From JAVBLV01 sp031553195 (GTDB lineage Bacteria > Bacteroidota > Bacteroidia > Bacteroidales > P3), in the NCBI GenBank assembly GCA_031553195.1, contig JAVBLV010000121.1, forward strand, positions 1-11,827: 11,827 nt of DNA. The letters are read 5' to 3'. The notes below the pieces were generated by a model. It saw only the letters and a list, made by a program, of their open reading frames with translations. It had not been told where the DNA came from and did not search any database. Of this stretch, positions 1-7,878 are shown in pieces (position 1 is the first letter of the stretch; every line of letters starts with the position of its first letter). The translations under genes and the position numbers were made by a program.

Positions 1-1
1 G

Positions 2-20
2 CCCTCTCCAAAAGAGAGGG
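2..20. repeat. Small hairpin at window edge, possible dispersed repeat
   Basis: CCCTCTC (2-8) pairs perfectly with GAGAGGG (14-20) around a 5-nt loop. Read on the minus strand it is CCCTCTCTTTTGGAGAGGG, which resembles the short hairpins common as intergenic repeats in Bacteroidota genomes (recollection of the family, not a search). It could also be the terminator of a gene outside the window, but the T-rich tail on the plus side is interrupted. The window edge cuts its context. Confidence 0.35.
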
Positions 21-326
21 GAAGCGGTTTCTTCTCTTTTTATTGCTAAAAAATCATTTGTTGCGGCTAAGCAAAATAACTCGCCCGTCGACGCTGTTAT
101 TCCAACCCATAAATAACAAACGCTGTCATGTTATTTTTCGGCAGGAGGCATCGTAACAGAATTTTGTTTTTAACGCCTCCTCTAATGATTTTTCTTAACG
201 CCATCTTTCGTAGGCCGTTATTCCCTTACTCATCCTCTTTTGACTTTTGATATTTTCACTTAAATATTTTAGTTCTCCACCGGAATTTTACATTGAGACA
301 TTAAAAAACCGTCTCCCCCGTTGGAA

Positions 327-357
327 ACAAAAAAGAGAGGACAACGCGCCTCTCTTT
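327..357 (-). terminator. Intrinsic terminator of the yceD-rpmF-plsX-fabH unit
   Basis: On the minus strand, AAAGAGAGG (357-349) and CCTCTCTTT (340-332) form a perfect 9-bp stem with an 8-nt loop, followed at once by a T run (TTTTTTG) down to about 327. It starts 27 nt past the fabH stop codon. This is a textbook Rho-independent terminator and marks the end of the minus-strand unit. Confidence 0.88.
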
Positions 358-384
358 CAAAATTTTTAACAAATAATTTTTTAC

Positions 385-1380
385 TTATATTGCCCATTTC
401 AAGAAAATACTTCCCCACGCAAAACCTGCTCCAAAAGCGGCAATAATGAGATTATCCCCTTTTCTCAACTTGCTTTGGTACTCCCATAGCAACAACGGAA
501 TGGTGGCGTCTGTCGTATTTCCATATCTGTCGATATTAATCATCACTTTCTCTTTGGGAAGTTTCATACGTTCTTTAACAGCGTCGATAATGCGCAAATT
601 TGCTTGATGAGGAACCAGATAAGCAATATTATCCGAGGTTAAATGGTTCCTTAACATGATCTCTTCCGAAACATCGGCCATTTTTAAAACCGCCCATTTA
701 AAGACCGGTTGTCCCTCTTGGTAAACATAATGTTCATTATTATCGATTGTTTCGTGAGAAGGCGGCTTTACAGAGCCCCCTGCCGTCATATACAAATGCT
801 TGCGTCCAACGCCATCCGCATAGAGGATCGTATCCATTATACCAACTTCCTCGTTTGCATCTAGGGGTTCCAATAGCACAACGCCGGCGCCGTCGCCAAA
901 AATAGGAGCGGTTGCCCTATCCTTATAATTAATAATCGAAGACATTTTATCGACTCCTACAACAAGTACCTTTTTACAGAATCCGCTTTCGATATATAAA
1001 GACCCTGTTTTCAGTCCGTAAACAAAACCTGCGCATCCCAGACTTAAATCGAAACCAAAACCATTTCTGATATCGCATTTATCCGCAATTATGTTGGCTG
1101 TAGCCGGGAATTGAGAATCGGGAGTAACCGTACAGCAAATAATGAGGTCAATTTCTTCGGGTTTTATATCTTTTTTTGATAATAAATTTTTAACCGCAAT
1201 AGCCGCCATGTCAGAAGAGCCCAAACCAGGTTCTTTCAAAATACGGCGTTCTTTTATACCAATGCGAGTCATAATCCACTCGTCGGTGGTATCCATCATC
1301 GTGCTCAATTCATTATTGGTCAGAACATATTCAGGAACATATCCTTCAACAGCAGTAATAGCAGCTCTGATTTTTGTCAT
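385..1380 (-). CDS. fabH: Beta-ketoacyl-ACP synthase III (FabH)
   Basis: Starts type II fatty acid synthesis by condensing an acyl-CoA (usually acetyl-CoA) with malonyl-ACP in the cytosol. At 331 residues it has normal family length. The full catalytic triad is visible: Cys116 in DLSLGCAGF, His258 in VPHQANLR and Asn288 in YGNTTDATIP. The N-terminal thiolase half carries the TDEWIMTRIGI motif (about 32-42) and the C-terminal half ends with the usual GAGFAWGS. The ATG start lies 10 nt after the plsX stop, so the two are almost certainly co-transcribed and link phospholipid and fatty-acid initiation. A strong terminator follows. Nothing looks damaged. Confidence 0.97.
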   Translation of the reverse strand: MTKIRAAITAVEGYVPEYVLTNNELSTMMDTTDEWIMTRIGIKERRILKEPGLGSSDMAAIAVKNLLSKKDIKPEEIDLIICCTVTPDSQFPATANIIADKCDIRNGFGFDLSLGCAGFVYGLKTGSLYIESGFCKKVLVVGVDKMSSIINYKDRATAPIFGDGAGVVLLEPLDANEEVGIMDTILYADGVGRKHLYMTAGGSVKPPSHETIDNNEHYVYQEGQPVFKWAVLKMADVSEEIMLRNHLTSDNIAYLVPHQANLRIIDAVKERMKLPKEKVMINIDRYGNTTDATIPLLLWEYQSKLRKGDNLIIAAFGAGFAWGSIFLKWAI

Positions 1381-1390
1381 TTTTATTAAT

Positions 1391-2338
1391 TTATTTGGTG
1401 TGGGATAAAGCGCTCTTCAAGCGGTCGGAGATGCGGGCTTCAAAAACTTGCTTTGATTGCAGTAACATATTTTTCACAGCCAACTTGCTTGATATTCCAT
1501 GTCCAATTATTACGGTTCCGTTTACCCCTAAAAGAGGAAGTCCCCCATATAATTCATAATTGAACAACTCCATATAGTCGTCGACCAAATTACGCTTATA
1601 CATGACCCTCCAGAAAGCTTCCGTGTACTTCAACAGCATATTTCCAACAAAACCGTCGCAAACAAATACGTCGCAATCGCCCTTAAAAAGTTTACGCGAT
1701 TCTACATTTCCAACAAAGTTGTACGACGTAGATCCGAACATTAATTCATAAGCCGCAATGCAACGGGCATTTCCCTTTCCTTCTTCTTCTCCGATATTAA
1801 GCAATCCAACTTTAGGACTGGGAATGCCTAAAACCTTTTCGGAATAGATACTTCCTATCAACCCGAACTGAAACATGTGCTCAGGTTTGCTGTCGGGATT
1901 TACGCCCACGTCTATCAGCACGCTTTTCCTGCCATCTTCTTTCGGAAGAATAGTTGCCAAACATGGACGTAAAACGCCGTCAATAGCGCCTACGCTTCCC
2001 AATGCGCCGACAAGCATGGCGCCTGTATTACCCGCGCTAGCCAAAGAGTCTATTTCCTTGTTTTTCAACATGGAAAATCCTTTGACCAAATTGGAATCTG
2101 TTTTGTGCGACATGGCCTTAATAGGCTTATCATGCATATCGATTATTTCTTCTGCATGAACAATATCAAAGAGATCCGCTGAAACGTTATTTTCGGCAAG
2201 TTCGTTTAAAATGACGTTTTTTTGCCCTATTAAAACAATACGATCGGTTGAAGGAATTTCTTCCAATGCCATTATAGCGCCCAAAACCGTTGCTTTCGGC
2301 GCAAAATCGCCACCCATTACGTCAAGTCCAATTCTCAT
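1391..2338 (-). CDS. plsX: Phosphate acyltransferase PlsX
   Basis: Converts acyl-ACP and inorganic phosphate to acyl-phosphate, the acyl donor for PlsY in the first step of phosphatidic acid synthesis; it is a peripheral, membrane-associated enzyme. The 315-residue length is normal. The N-terminus MRIGLDVMGGDFAP is the family signature. SAGNTGAM (101-108) and LIDVGVN (141-147) are further conserved blocks. The ATG at 2336-2338 follows rpmF by 71 nt; I saw no Bacteroidota-type promoter in that gap, so it is probably transcribed with yceD-rpmF upstream and fabH downstream. No strong Shine-Dalgarno sequence is visible before the start. Confidence 0.97.
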   Translation of the reverse strand: MRIGLDVMGGDFAPKATVLGAIMALEEIPSTDRIVLIGQKNVILNELAENNVSADLFDIVHAEEIIDMHDKPIKAMSHKTDSNLVKGFSMLKNKEIDSLASAGNTGAMLVGALGSVGAIDGVLRPCLATILPKEDGRKSVLIDVGVNPDSKPEHMFQFGLIGSIYSEKVLGIPSPKVGLLNIGEEEGKGNARCIAAYELMFGSTSYNFVGNVESRKLFKGDCDVFVCDGFVGNMLLKYTEAFWRVMYKRNLVDDYMELFNYELYGGLPLLGVNGTVIIGHGISSKLAVKNMLLQSKQVFEARISDRLKSALSHTK

Positions 2339-2409
2339 GAAAGTAAAGATTGGTTTTTAGAAATAAAAGGACATATATTTAAATGTATTCCATTTGTGTC
2401 TAAAATGGA

Positions 2410-2595
2410 TTAAGCTGTTGCTGATTTTTCAATAGCTAATTTATTTCTGTAGTACCCGCATTCAGGGCAAACACGATGATACATTACAATTGCGCCGCAA
2501 TTGCTGCAACTTGCCAGTTGAGGAGCTTCCACTTTGTCGTGGGTTCTTCTTTTTGCCGTTCTCGTTTTTGAGAATCTATGTTTTGGATTAGGCAT
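2410..2595 (-). CDS. rpmF: 50S ribosomal protein L32
   Basis: Small large-subunit ribosomal protein of 61 residues, beginning with the diagnostic MPNPKHRFSKTRTAKRR. It has an intact zinc ribbon with Cys30-x2-Cys33 and Cys43-x2-Cys46, so this is the zinc-binding (C+) form; no zinc-independent paralogue is seen in the window. It starts 11 nt after the yceD stop, the usual yceD-rpmF pairing found across bacteria, and plsX follows. Confidence 0.98.
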   Translation of the reverse strand: MPNPKHRFSKTRTAKRRTHDKVEAPQLASCSNCGAIVMYHRVCPECGYYRNKLAIEKSATA

Positions 2596-2606
2596 ATTTT
2601 ATAATT

Positions 2607-3161
2607 TTAGATTTTTTTCAAATTAGTATGTATTTCCTTTAATTTATCCCAACGGGGATCTGTCTTTTCTTTAATATCTTCTTGCATATTCGCAAGCGCT
2701 CTAATTCTTGCCAGCATATCAGGATTACAAGTTGAATTCCCGTTTTCATCGTCGGGATGGATCCGTTGCATGGGCAAATGGATTAAAATATACTGTCTGA
2801 TATAATCGAACAAGTCTATTTGATATTCTTCTTCAGATAGAAAAACAATATTATCATCCTCGCTATCAACGTTTTTTCCAAATTTCACATAAAGCCGTTC
2901 CTGACTTTTTATCGGTAGATTTAGATCGTCCAAACACCTGTCGCACATAACCAGGATACTGCCTTCTATGGAAATATCAAATGTCAACAATGTATCTTCT
3001 TTTTGGAGCAACACCTGAAGATTTGCTTTCCCATCACGTATTTCTTCGGCGTCTATCTCCTGAAAAAAAACATTGTCAAGCACATAATCAAATTTATGAA
3101 GCCCCGCCGATAAGCCCTTGAACTTAATAATGAAATCTTTTGACGTAGATGTACTTTTCAT
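2607..3161 (-). CDS. YceD/DUF177 family protein
   Basis: Member of the DUF177 (YceD) family, which almost always sits directly upstream of rpmF and is linked in other bacteria to 23S rRNA/large-subunit biogenesis; the exact role here is inferred. The conserved CDRC motif is present (about 73-76 counted from this start), as is the C-terminal DPRWDKLKEI signature, with an acidic middle region between them. The frame is open up to a TTG at 3173 (four extra residues), but I prefer the ATG at 3159-3161. The candidate -7 element at 3171-3178 would leave only a very short leader, so the TTG would lie in or before the transcription start. The gene ends 11 nt before rpmF. Confidence 0.9.
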   Translation of the reverse strand: MKSTSTSKDFIIKFKGLSAGLHKFDYVLDNVFFQEIDAEEIRDGKANLQVLLQKEDTLLTFDISIEGSILVMCDRCLDDLNLPIKSQERLYVKFGKNVDSEDDNIVFLSEEEYQIDLFDYIRQYILIHLPMQRIHPDDENGNSTCNPDMLARIRALANMQEDIKEKTDPRWDKLKEIHTNLKKI

Positions 3162-3170
3162 TTCAGTTTG

Positions 3171-3206
3171 CAAAAATACAAATTAATTGAATAATTACGA
3201 AACAAA
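3171..3206 (-). promoter_or_regulatory. Candidate promoter for yceD-rpmF-plsX-fabH
   Basis: The minus strand carries TATTTTTG (3178-3171), a match to the Bacteroidota -7 element TAnnTTTG. Upstream is TTTC (3202-3199, 20-nt spacer, one mismatch to TTTG) or an exact TTTG (3206-3203, 24-nt spacer). The start site would fall at about 3164-3166, only a few nucleotides before the yceD ATG, giving a nearly leaderless mRNA. The match is short and A/T-rich, so chance remains possible. Confidence 0.4.
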
Positions 3207-3276
3207 AAAGACGAAAAAGAACCAATCTTCCTTAAAACCAATTCTTATCCCTCTTTATAAAGATGATGTAAACTTA

Positions 3277-4599
3277 TTATTTCCATCGAAAGGACATTAT
3301 CTCGGCCACTACAAAAGCGCTTCCGCCAACAAGAATCAAATCTTTTTCGGAAGCTGTTTTCAATGCCACCCTTAACGCTTTCCTTACCGTTCTAAATTCT
3401 TTTCCGGTTAATCCTTTATCGAGGGCCTTCTCCGTCAGTATTGCAGTATCCAAACCCCTTGGAATATCCGGTTTGCAGAAATAATACGTAGCCGTACGCG
3501 GCAACAAACCTAGAATGACATCAATTTCTTTATCATTTACCATTCCCCAAACAATATGCAAATGTTCATAAGGCGTCTGCTGCAACTGGCTCAGCACATA
3601 TTTAATCCCGTCTTCGTTATGCCCTATATCACAGATAACCAATGGCTTTTGGGATACCGCCTGCCAACGTCCTGAAAAATGAGTATATTGAGTTACATTC
3701 TCTATCCCGTTTCTTAATTTGGAATCCGAAATAGAAAAACCTTTTTTATTCAGTTCTTCCACAGCCTGGAAAACAGTTGCCAGATTTTTTAATTGATATA
3801 AACCCTGCAAAGAGGACCTTAAACTTGGAAAAAACAATTGCTCATCGCGAAAAACATCGGCTATCAGAAAATAATTCCCTATTTTATGGTTGAGAAGTTT
3901 GTAATGTTGGTCGGCAAAAGAAATATTGGTTCCGACTGCACGGGCTTTTTCTAAAAAAACAACTTCGGTTTCCTTTTGCGTTTCTCCAATTACAACAGGG
4001 ACTGACGCTTTGATAATACCGGCTTTTTCGCCGGCAATTTTTTCTAAAGTATCGCCTAAGAATTTTGTATGATCAATTCCAATGTTGGTGATAATGCTTA
4101 ATTCGGGATGAATGACGTTTGTAGAATCCAGACGTCCGCCCATTCCCACCTCGATAACCGCAACGTCAACCTGTTTATCTGCAAAGTATTGAAAAGCCAA
4201 TCCTACCGTCATTTCAAAGAAAGAAGGCTGTATTTTTTCAAAATCCTGTTTATGCAGCTCTATAAAATCAACTACATACTGCTTGGAAATTATTTTCCCG
4301 TTGATGCGAATCCGTTCCCGGAAATCGACCAAATGCGGGGAGGTATATAGCCCCGCTTTATAACCCGATGCTTGCAAAATAGCCGCTAAAAAGTTAGACA
4401 CGGAACCTTTTCCATTGGTGCCGGCTACGTGAATTGTTTTGAACTTATTCTGCGGGTTATCCAGCAAATTTAACAATTCTATGGTATTATTCAAATCGGC
4501 TTTATATGCGGCGGCTCCTACGCGTTGGTACATAGGCAACGACGCAAACATGTAAGCCAGGGTTTCTTTATATTTTTGATAGGACGCTTTTGTTTCCAA
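3277..4599 (-). CDS. folC: Bifunctional folylpolyglutamate synthase / dihydrofolate synthase
   Basis: Adds L-glutamate to dihydropteroate and/or extends the polyglutamate tail of folates, using ATP, in the cytosol; a Mur-ligase-like fold. At 440 residues it has full length. Visible motifs are the P-loop AGTNGKGSVS (59-68), TSPHL (86-90), VGMGGRLDSTN (151-161), NIGIDHTKFLG (172-182) and EKAGIIK (191-197), with the C-terminal glutamate-ligase domain in the last third (DIGHNEDG about 323). The start is TTG (4597-4599): a TGA lies two codons upstream and the next Met (Met17) falls inside the conserved N-terminal LAYMFASLPMYQRVGAAAYK block, so starting there would shorten the family core. It is separated from its neighbours by 181 and 103 nt and may be transcribed on its own. 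Confidence 0.95.
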   Translation of the reverse strand: METKASYQKYKETLAYMFASLPMYQRVGAAAYKADLNNTIELLNLLDNPQNKFKTIHVAGTNGKGSVSNFLAAILQASGYKAGLYTSPHLVDFRERIRINGKIISKQYVVDFIELHKQDFEKIQPSFFEMTVGLAFQYFADKQVDVAVIEVGMGGRLDSTNVIHPELSIITNIGIDHTKFLGDTLEKIAGEKAGIIKASVPVVIGETQKETEVVFLEKARAVGTNISFADQHYKLLNHKIGNYFLIADVFRDEQLFFPSLRSSLQGLYQLKNLATVFQAVEELNKKGFSISDSKLRNGIENVTQYTHFSGRWQAVSQKPLVICDIGHNEDGIKYVLSQLQQTPYEHLHIVWGMVNDKEIDVILGLLPRTATYYFCKPDIPRGLDTAILTEKALDKGLTGKEFRTVRKALRVALKTASEKDLILVGGSAFVVAEIMSFRWK

Positions 4600-4780
4600 T
4601 TTTCAATCCGGTTTTATTTCCTTAAATTAAAGAAGTTTTATTCTCAATATTTCTCAATAATGGTTGTTTTTATTCAAAGCTTATTGCAGAAATATTACTT
4701 TTCAAAATTAGTTAAATTTTTTCATAAAATATTGATTCTGTTCTTTTTGTGTGGGGATAACACTGCAATATTTCAATTGA

Positions 4781-5587
4781 TTAATACTTGTACGTTTTAT
4801 CCAAATCTTCACGCCTTTGCCTGGTTAACTCAATGGCGCATTCTAAAAATGAAAATATTTCCATCCGGTCATATCCATATTTTCCTATATATTGTGTGCA
4901 ATGAGCATATCTATATCGCTCCCATATCTCCTGAGTTAATTTCAGTTGATTAATAACCGCCGTATCATTTTCTTGGTTAATCAGTTCATTCAGTTTTCTC
5001 TGCAATAAAGAATCTTCTTTTTGGAACTGAATGTTAAGGCAATACCTTAGCTCGACGGTTGTTCCTGAACTCAACGAATCGCAATCATGTTTATCAGAAT
5101 AAAATGTCTGGGATAATTTTTTCAAATTCTGAAAATTTATCTTTGGAGCGTGCAAAATCAACGAATCTATTTCATCATTTCCGTCATAGGCCGCCATCTC
5201 CTTTTTTCCCTGAACAACTTCGCCTTTTATACTTATTACAACAAAACTATCCTCTTTAGAATTGGAATGTACTGTGATACTTCTTGAAAAAGGGCCTAAA
5301 AAATTTGTAAGTTTGCGAAATGTAATCAAGCCTTTCTTTCCTGGAAATATAGAATCTTTAGTCCAATTTGCAATCATGTCTCCACTGCTTGTGTTGACAT
5401 TAAACAGAAAGAGTGGTTCATTTCCGATATTAGTAAATTCAATTTTACCCGTAAAGTTGCTCCGCAATAAGATTTGCCCATAATTGAACTTCGTGGAATC
5501 AAATTTGATTTGAGGCTGGGCATGCAAAGTAGTTGCAGAAAGAAACAGCAGGATGCTAACGAATAAACTTTGTTGAATTTGTCTCAT
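4781..5587 (-). CDS. Secreted DUF1573 + LprI-like (DUF1311) fusion protein
   Basis: Probable periplasmic or outer-surface protein. From the TTG-start numbering (ATG is residue 3), residues 3-25 form a signal peptide ending TTLHA before QPQ. Residues about 29-125 match a DUF1573 beta-sandwich (FNYGQI, FTNIGNEPLFL, PGKKGLI, SITVHSNS). However, the usual SCGCT-type cysteine motif is replaced by NTSSGDMI. Residues about 170-265 resemble the LprI/DUF1311 lysozyme-inhibitor domain, with QEIWERYRYAHC and a final CAIELTRQRREDL, and four cysteines (171, 185, 232, 252) that could form two disulfides. The function is inferred only: it may protect peptidoglycan or bind a surface partner. I chose ATG 5585-5587 over TTG 5591-5593. 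The gene lies 42-48 nt after trmB. Confidence 0.75.
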   Translation of the reverse strand: MRQIQQSLFVSILLFLSATTLHAQPQIKFDSTKFNYGQILLRSNFTGKIEFTNIGNEPLFLFNVNTSSGDMIANWTKDSIFPGKKGLITFRKLTNFLGPFSRSITVHSNSKEDSFVVISIKGEVVQGKKEMAAYDGNDEIDSLILHAPKINFQNLKKLSQTFYSDKHDCDSLSSGTTVELRYCLNIQFQKEDSLLQRKLNELINQENDTAVINQLKLTQEIWERYRYAHCTQYIGKYGYDRMEIFSFLECAIELTRQRREDLDKTYKY

Positions 5588-5635
5588 CGCCAATTATTTT
5601 TAAATGTGCTTAGTCCCTGTATTTTGCATGACATA

Positions 5636-6307
5636 TTATTGCGGGTTCAGTCTAAACTGTATGTAAGTTATTTTCTTGCCTTGCGCCAGGAACATGCTTT
5701 CGTAAAATGTTTGCACATCCATTACATCCTGCGTACAGCCGGAATTGTATAAGTCGGCAGAGGCGAACAGGATAGGGTAATTATTTGGTTTTAATACTTC
5801 TTCCAACGTGTATTTATGCAGTTCGTAGGAATCAGTTTTTAAATGCAGAACGGCGCCGGGCTTAAGAATATTTTTATAATACGACAAAAATCGCAATGAA
5901 GTTAAGCGTTTGTTCGGTTTATTAGGTTGGGGATCGGGAAAAGTAACCCAAATCTCGCTGATTTCATCCGGCGCAAAGCAAGTTTCAATCATTTGAATAC
6001 GAGTGCGGATAAAAGCTACGTTTTGCATGCCCTCTTCGTTGGCGGTCTTGCAACCTCTCCACATGCGCGCGCCTTTAATATCGATTCCAATAAAATTTTT
6101 ACCGGGGTATTTTTTTGCCAGGCTTACCGTATATTCTCCTTTTCCGCAGCCTAATTCCAATACAATCGGATTATCATTATGAAAAAAATCGCGGTTCCAT
6201 TTTCCCTTTAATGCAAAATTGCCATTTTTCAGCTCCTCAAACGTAAGCTGAAACATATTTGAAAATGTTTTATTCTCTTCGAAACGTTCTAATTTATTCT
6301 TTGCCAA
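5636..6307 (-). CDS. trmB: tRNA (guanine-N7-)-methyltransferase TrmB
   Basis: Methylates guanine 46 of the tRNA variable loop using SAM. The 223-residue protein has the SAM motif ELGCGKGEY (51-59), GIDIKGARMW (74-83), the catalytic and tRNA-binding FPDPQPNKPNKR segment (123-134), LKTDS (156-160) and the C-terminal TFYE (200-203), all diagnostic of the family. The start is TTG (6305-6307): an in-frame TAA lies two codons upstream, and the resulting AKNKLERF N-terminus matches the family's usual start, while the next Met (residue 18) would remove it. It follows the SPOR protein by 87 nt and precedes the DUF1573 fusion by about 42 nt. Confidence 0.96.
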   Translation of the reverse strand: MAKNKLERFEENKTFSNMFQLTFEELKNGNFALKGKWNRDFFHNDNPIVLELGCGKGEYTVSLAKKYPGKNFIGIDIKGARMWRGCKTANEEGMQNVAFIRTRIQMIETCFAPDEISEIWVTFPDPQPNKPNKRLTSLRFLSYYKNILKPGAVLHLKTDSYELHKYTLEEVLKPNNYPILFASADLYNSGCTQDVMDVQTFYESMFLAQGKKITYIQFRLNPQ

Positions 6308-6394
6308 TTTTTAAAATCTTCTTTTGAGTTTGTATAGTTGAGAAGCTTAACGCTGAATTTTCGTTTATAAACGTTCTTGCGTTTCACACAATTA

Positions 6395-7765
6395 TTACCA
6401 TTTCTTCAACACGAGTTCTATCTTTTTTTCTTTGAAGGCTGTCTTCATAAAATCAACGGCTTCGGATTGTTTACTAAAACTGCCGATACTCACATAATAA
6501 TGGTCTTGGTTTCCTCTTGTCCGTTGAATAATATAAGCGTCATAACCCATCTCTTTCATGCGTTTGGCTTGTTTTACAGCATTTTCCTTTACTTTGAAGA
6601 AGCCTGCAATTACGTCAATCCCTTGTTGGGAAACGGGAACAAAAGAAATTCCTTCTACTATTGCCCCTTCTTTCTCCGGCGGATTATTTTGTTCGTCGGC
6701 AGGCTCAACCGTTTTCACATTATCAACTGAATCAATGATTTGTTCCGGCTCCTTTGTTTCGGGTTGAGAAACCGGCTGTTCTTGTTGAGCGTTTCCTTCG
6801 GTTTTGTTTTTCTCGCATTTTTCGTAGTAAAAATAGCACAGATATAATAAACCTAAGATAATTACAGATAATAATATGCGAACAAAAATACGTTTTCCTC
6901 TACCGGGTCTCTTTTGAGGAACGACCGGATTGCTTTTGTCCGTTTCTTCAATTTTGACGTCTTCGCTTTCTTGATCCTGCAAGGTTAAATCGTCTACGCT
7001 TGATTCGGGTTCTTTTATCTCTATATTTGATGTGGGCTCGGAAATTCCCAATGACTCTTCCTCAGCGTCTATTTCATTATCTTTGTCTTCTATATTTTCC
7101 GGTTCACTCGCTTCCTGTTCTTCTTCTTTCACAAAAACAGGTTGTTCAACCATTTTGCCCCTGTCTAGTCCAAACTCCTCCCTTTCTTCATTTATCTGTT
7201 CTTCAGTTTCTGCGTCTATTTGCTCTTCCCTGCTTTTGCCCTCTTCCCAGATGGGGCCATTGCCTTCGTTTTCATCCTCTTCCTCGGGAGTATTTGTTTC
7301 TACTTCCGGTAAAGATTCGACAGAATTCATTTTCGGATTGGGGTTGGGCACGAACGTTTCCACACTTGTTAAATTTTCCAATCCAAAACTACTCCCTGAT
7401 AATGTAAGATTTTCCTCCGGTAAGAATAAATAGCTTCCATCTTCCAACATTTCCAAACGCCCCAAGCCTTCCAGCGTATGTTTTTTTTCTTCCCTAAGCT
7501 TATCCAGAAGGGCCTGAACATACGTATACCAAATCTTTTGGGCAACATTCAACTGAACGTATTCTTTTTCTGCAATAAACCGAACGATATCCGTATTCCC
7601 AACCTCTTCATTCGAGAAAACGATTTCTTTCCTGGGGGCGTAAAAAATATGATGGTTTTCGTCAAAACGAGGAGGTATATACCGGGTTCTGAAAGTTCCC
7701 AACTTGGGAATTTCTATAATTCCATCCTGCGACAGGAATTCACTCAAATAATGCGTTAAGTTCAT
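6395..7765 (-). CDS. HU/CCDC81-like and SPOR domain transmembrane protein
   Basis: A 456-residue bitopic membrane protein. Residues 1 to about 130 resemble the paired HU-like domains of the prokaryotic CCDC81 type found in Bacteroidota (IIEIPKLGTF, LEGLGRLEMLEDGSYLFLP). Residues about 150-275 are a very acidic low-complexity linker rich in Glu and Asp. A basic stretch (KRPGRGKR, 285-292) precedes a single membrane helix at about 293-313. A polar linker follows, then a SPOR domain at about 383-455 (IAGFFKVKENAVKQA, YYVSIGSFSKQSEA) that should bind denuded septal peptidoglycan in the periplasm. With the positive patch on the cytoplasmic side the HU-like part would be inside, so it could link the cytoplasm or nucleoid to the division-site wall; that role is inference. 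It is the first gene of the minus-strand run and has its own candidate promoter. Confidence 0.85.
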   Translation of the reverse strand: MNLTHYLSEFLSQDGIIEIPKLGTFRTRYIPPRFDENHHIFYAPRKEIVFSNEEVGNTDIVRFIAEKEYVQLNVAQKIWYTYVQALLDKLREEKKHTLEGLGRLEMLEDGSYLFLPEENLTLSGSSFGLENLTSVETFVPNPNPKMNSVESLPEVETNTPEEEDENEGNGPIWEEGKSREEQIDAETEEQINEEREEFGLDRGKMVEQPVFVKEEEQEASEPENIEDKDNEIDAEEESLGISEPTSNIEIKEPESSVDDLTLQDQESEDVKIEETDKSNPVVPQKRPGRGKRIFVRILLSVIILGLLYLCYFYYEKCEKNKTEGNAQQEQPVSQPETKEPEQIIDSVDNVKTVEPADEQNNPPEKEGAIVEGISFVPVSQQGIDVIAGFFKVKENAVKQAKRMKEMGYDAYIIQRTRGNQDHYYVSIGSFSKQSEAVDFMKTAFKEKKIELVLKKW

Positions 7766-7843
7766 AAGGCTACGTTATTTAATTCATGTTGACTCCCAAT
7801 AATCTTAGCGTTTCCTGATAAAAATCCAAAAACAACAGCTATG

Positions 7844-7878
7844 CAAAAATACAAAAAGGAGAAGAAATGCAAGGCAAA
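7844..7878 (-). promoter_or_regulatory. Candidate promoter for the HU/SPOR gene
   Basis: The minus strand shows TATTTTTG (7851-7844), matching TAnnTTTG, and TTTG (7878-7875) upstream with a 23-nt spacer, at the long end of the usual range. Transcription would begin near 7837-7840, leaving a leader of about 70 nt before the ATG at 7765. The spacer is longer than ideal. Confidence 0.4.

Larger units (their letters stand above)
1..384. other. Intergenic stretch without a recognisable gene
   Basis: I see no convincing coding sequence in these 384 bases on either strand. The stretch holds a 7-bp hairpin at the window edge (2-20) and a 7-nt inverted repeat AGGAGGC (143-149) / GCCTCCT (175-181). 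It also has a short AATAACA/TGTTATT inverted repeat at about 112-135 and, at its right end, the intrinsic terminator of the fabH unit. The rest is AT-rich with no match to a known RNA that I recognise. Confidence 0.5.

Noticed and set aside
4727..4773. AAATATTG / CAATATTT inverted repeat after the DUF1573 fusion
   Set aside because: The pairing is A/T-rich with a 31-nt loop and no clean T tract; likely chance in AT-rich sequence.
4525..4953. Plus-strand frame of 142 codons
   Set aside because: It overlaps the folC start and the end of the DUF1573 fusion on the opposite strand, and has a Phe/Ile-rich composition typical of AT-rich non-coding DNA.
6348..6383. Nested inverted repeats (12-bp palindrome 6362-6373 inside an AACGC/GCGTT pair) between the HU/SPOR gene and trmB
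   Set aside because: The stem is interrupted by a large internal loop and has no T run on the minus strand, so I do not call it a terminator.
7000..7433. Two overlapping plus-strand open frames of over 130 codons, one Ser-rich
   Set aside because: They are antisense to the Glu/Asp-rich linker of the HU/SPOR protein; complementary GAA/GAG-type codons produce TTC/CTC-type Ser, Leu and Phe runs. No domain or start signal supports them.
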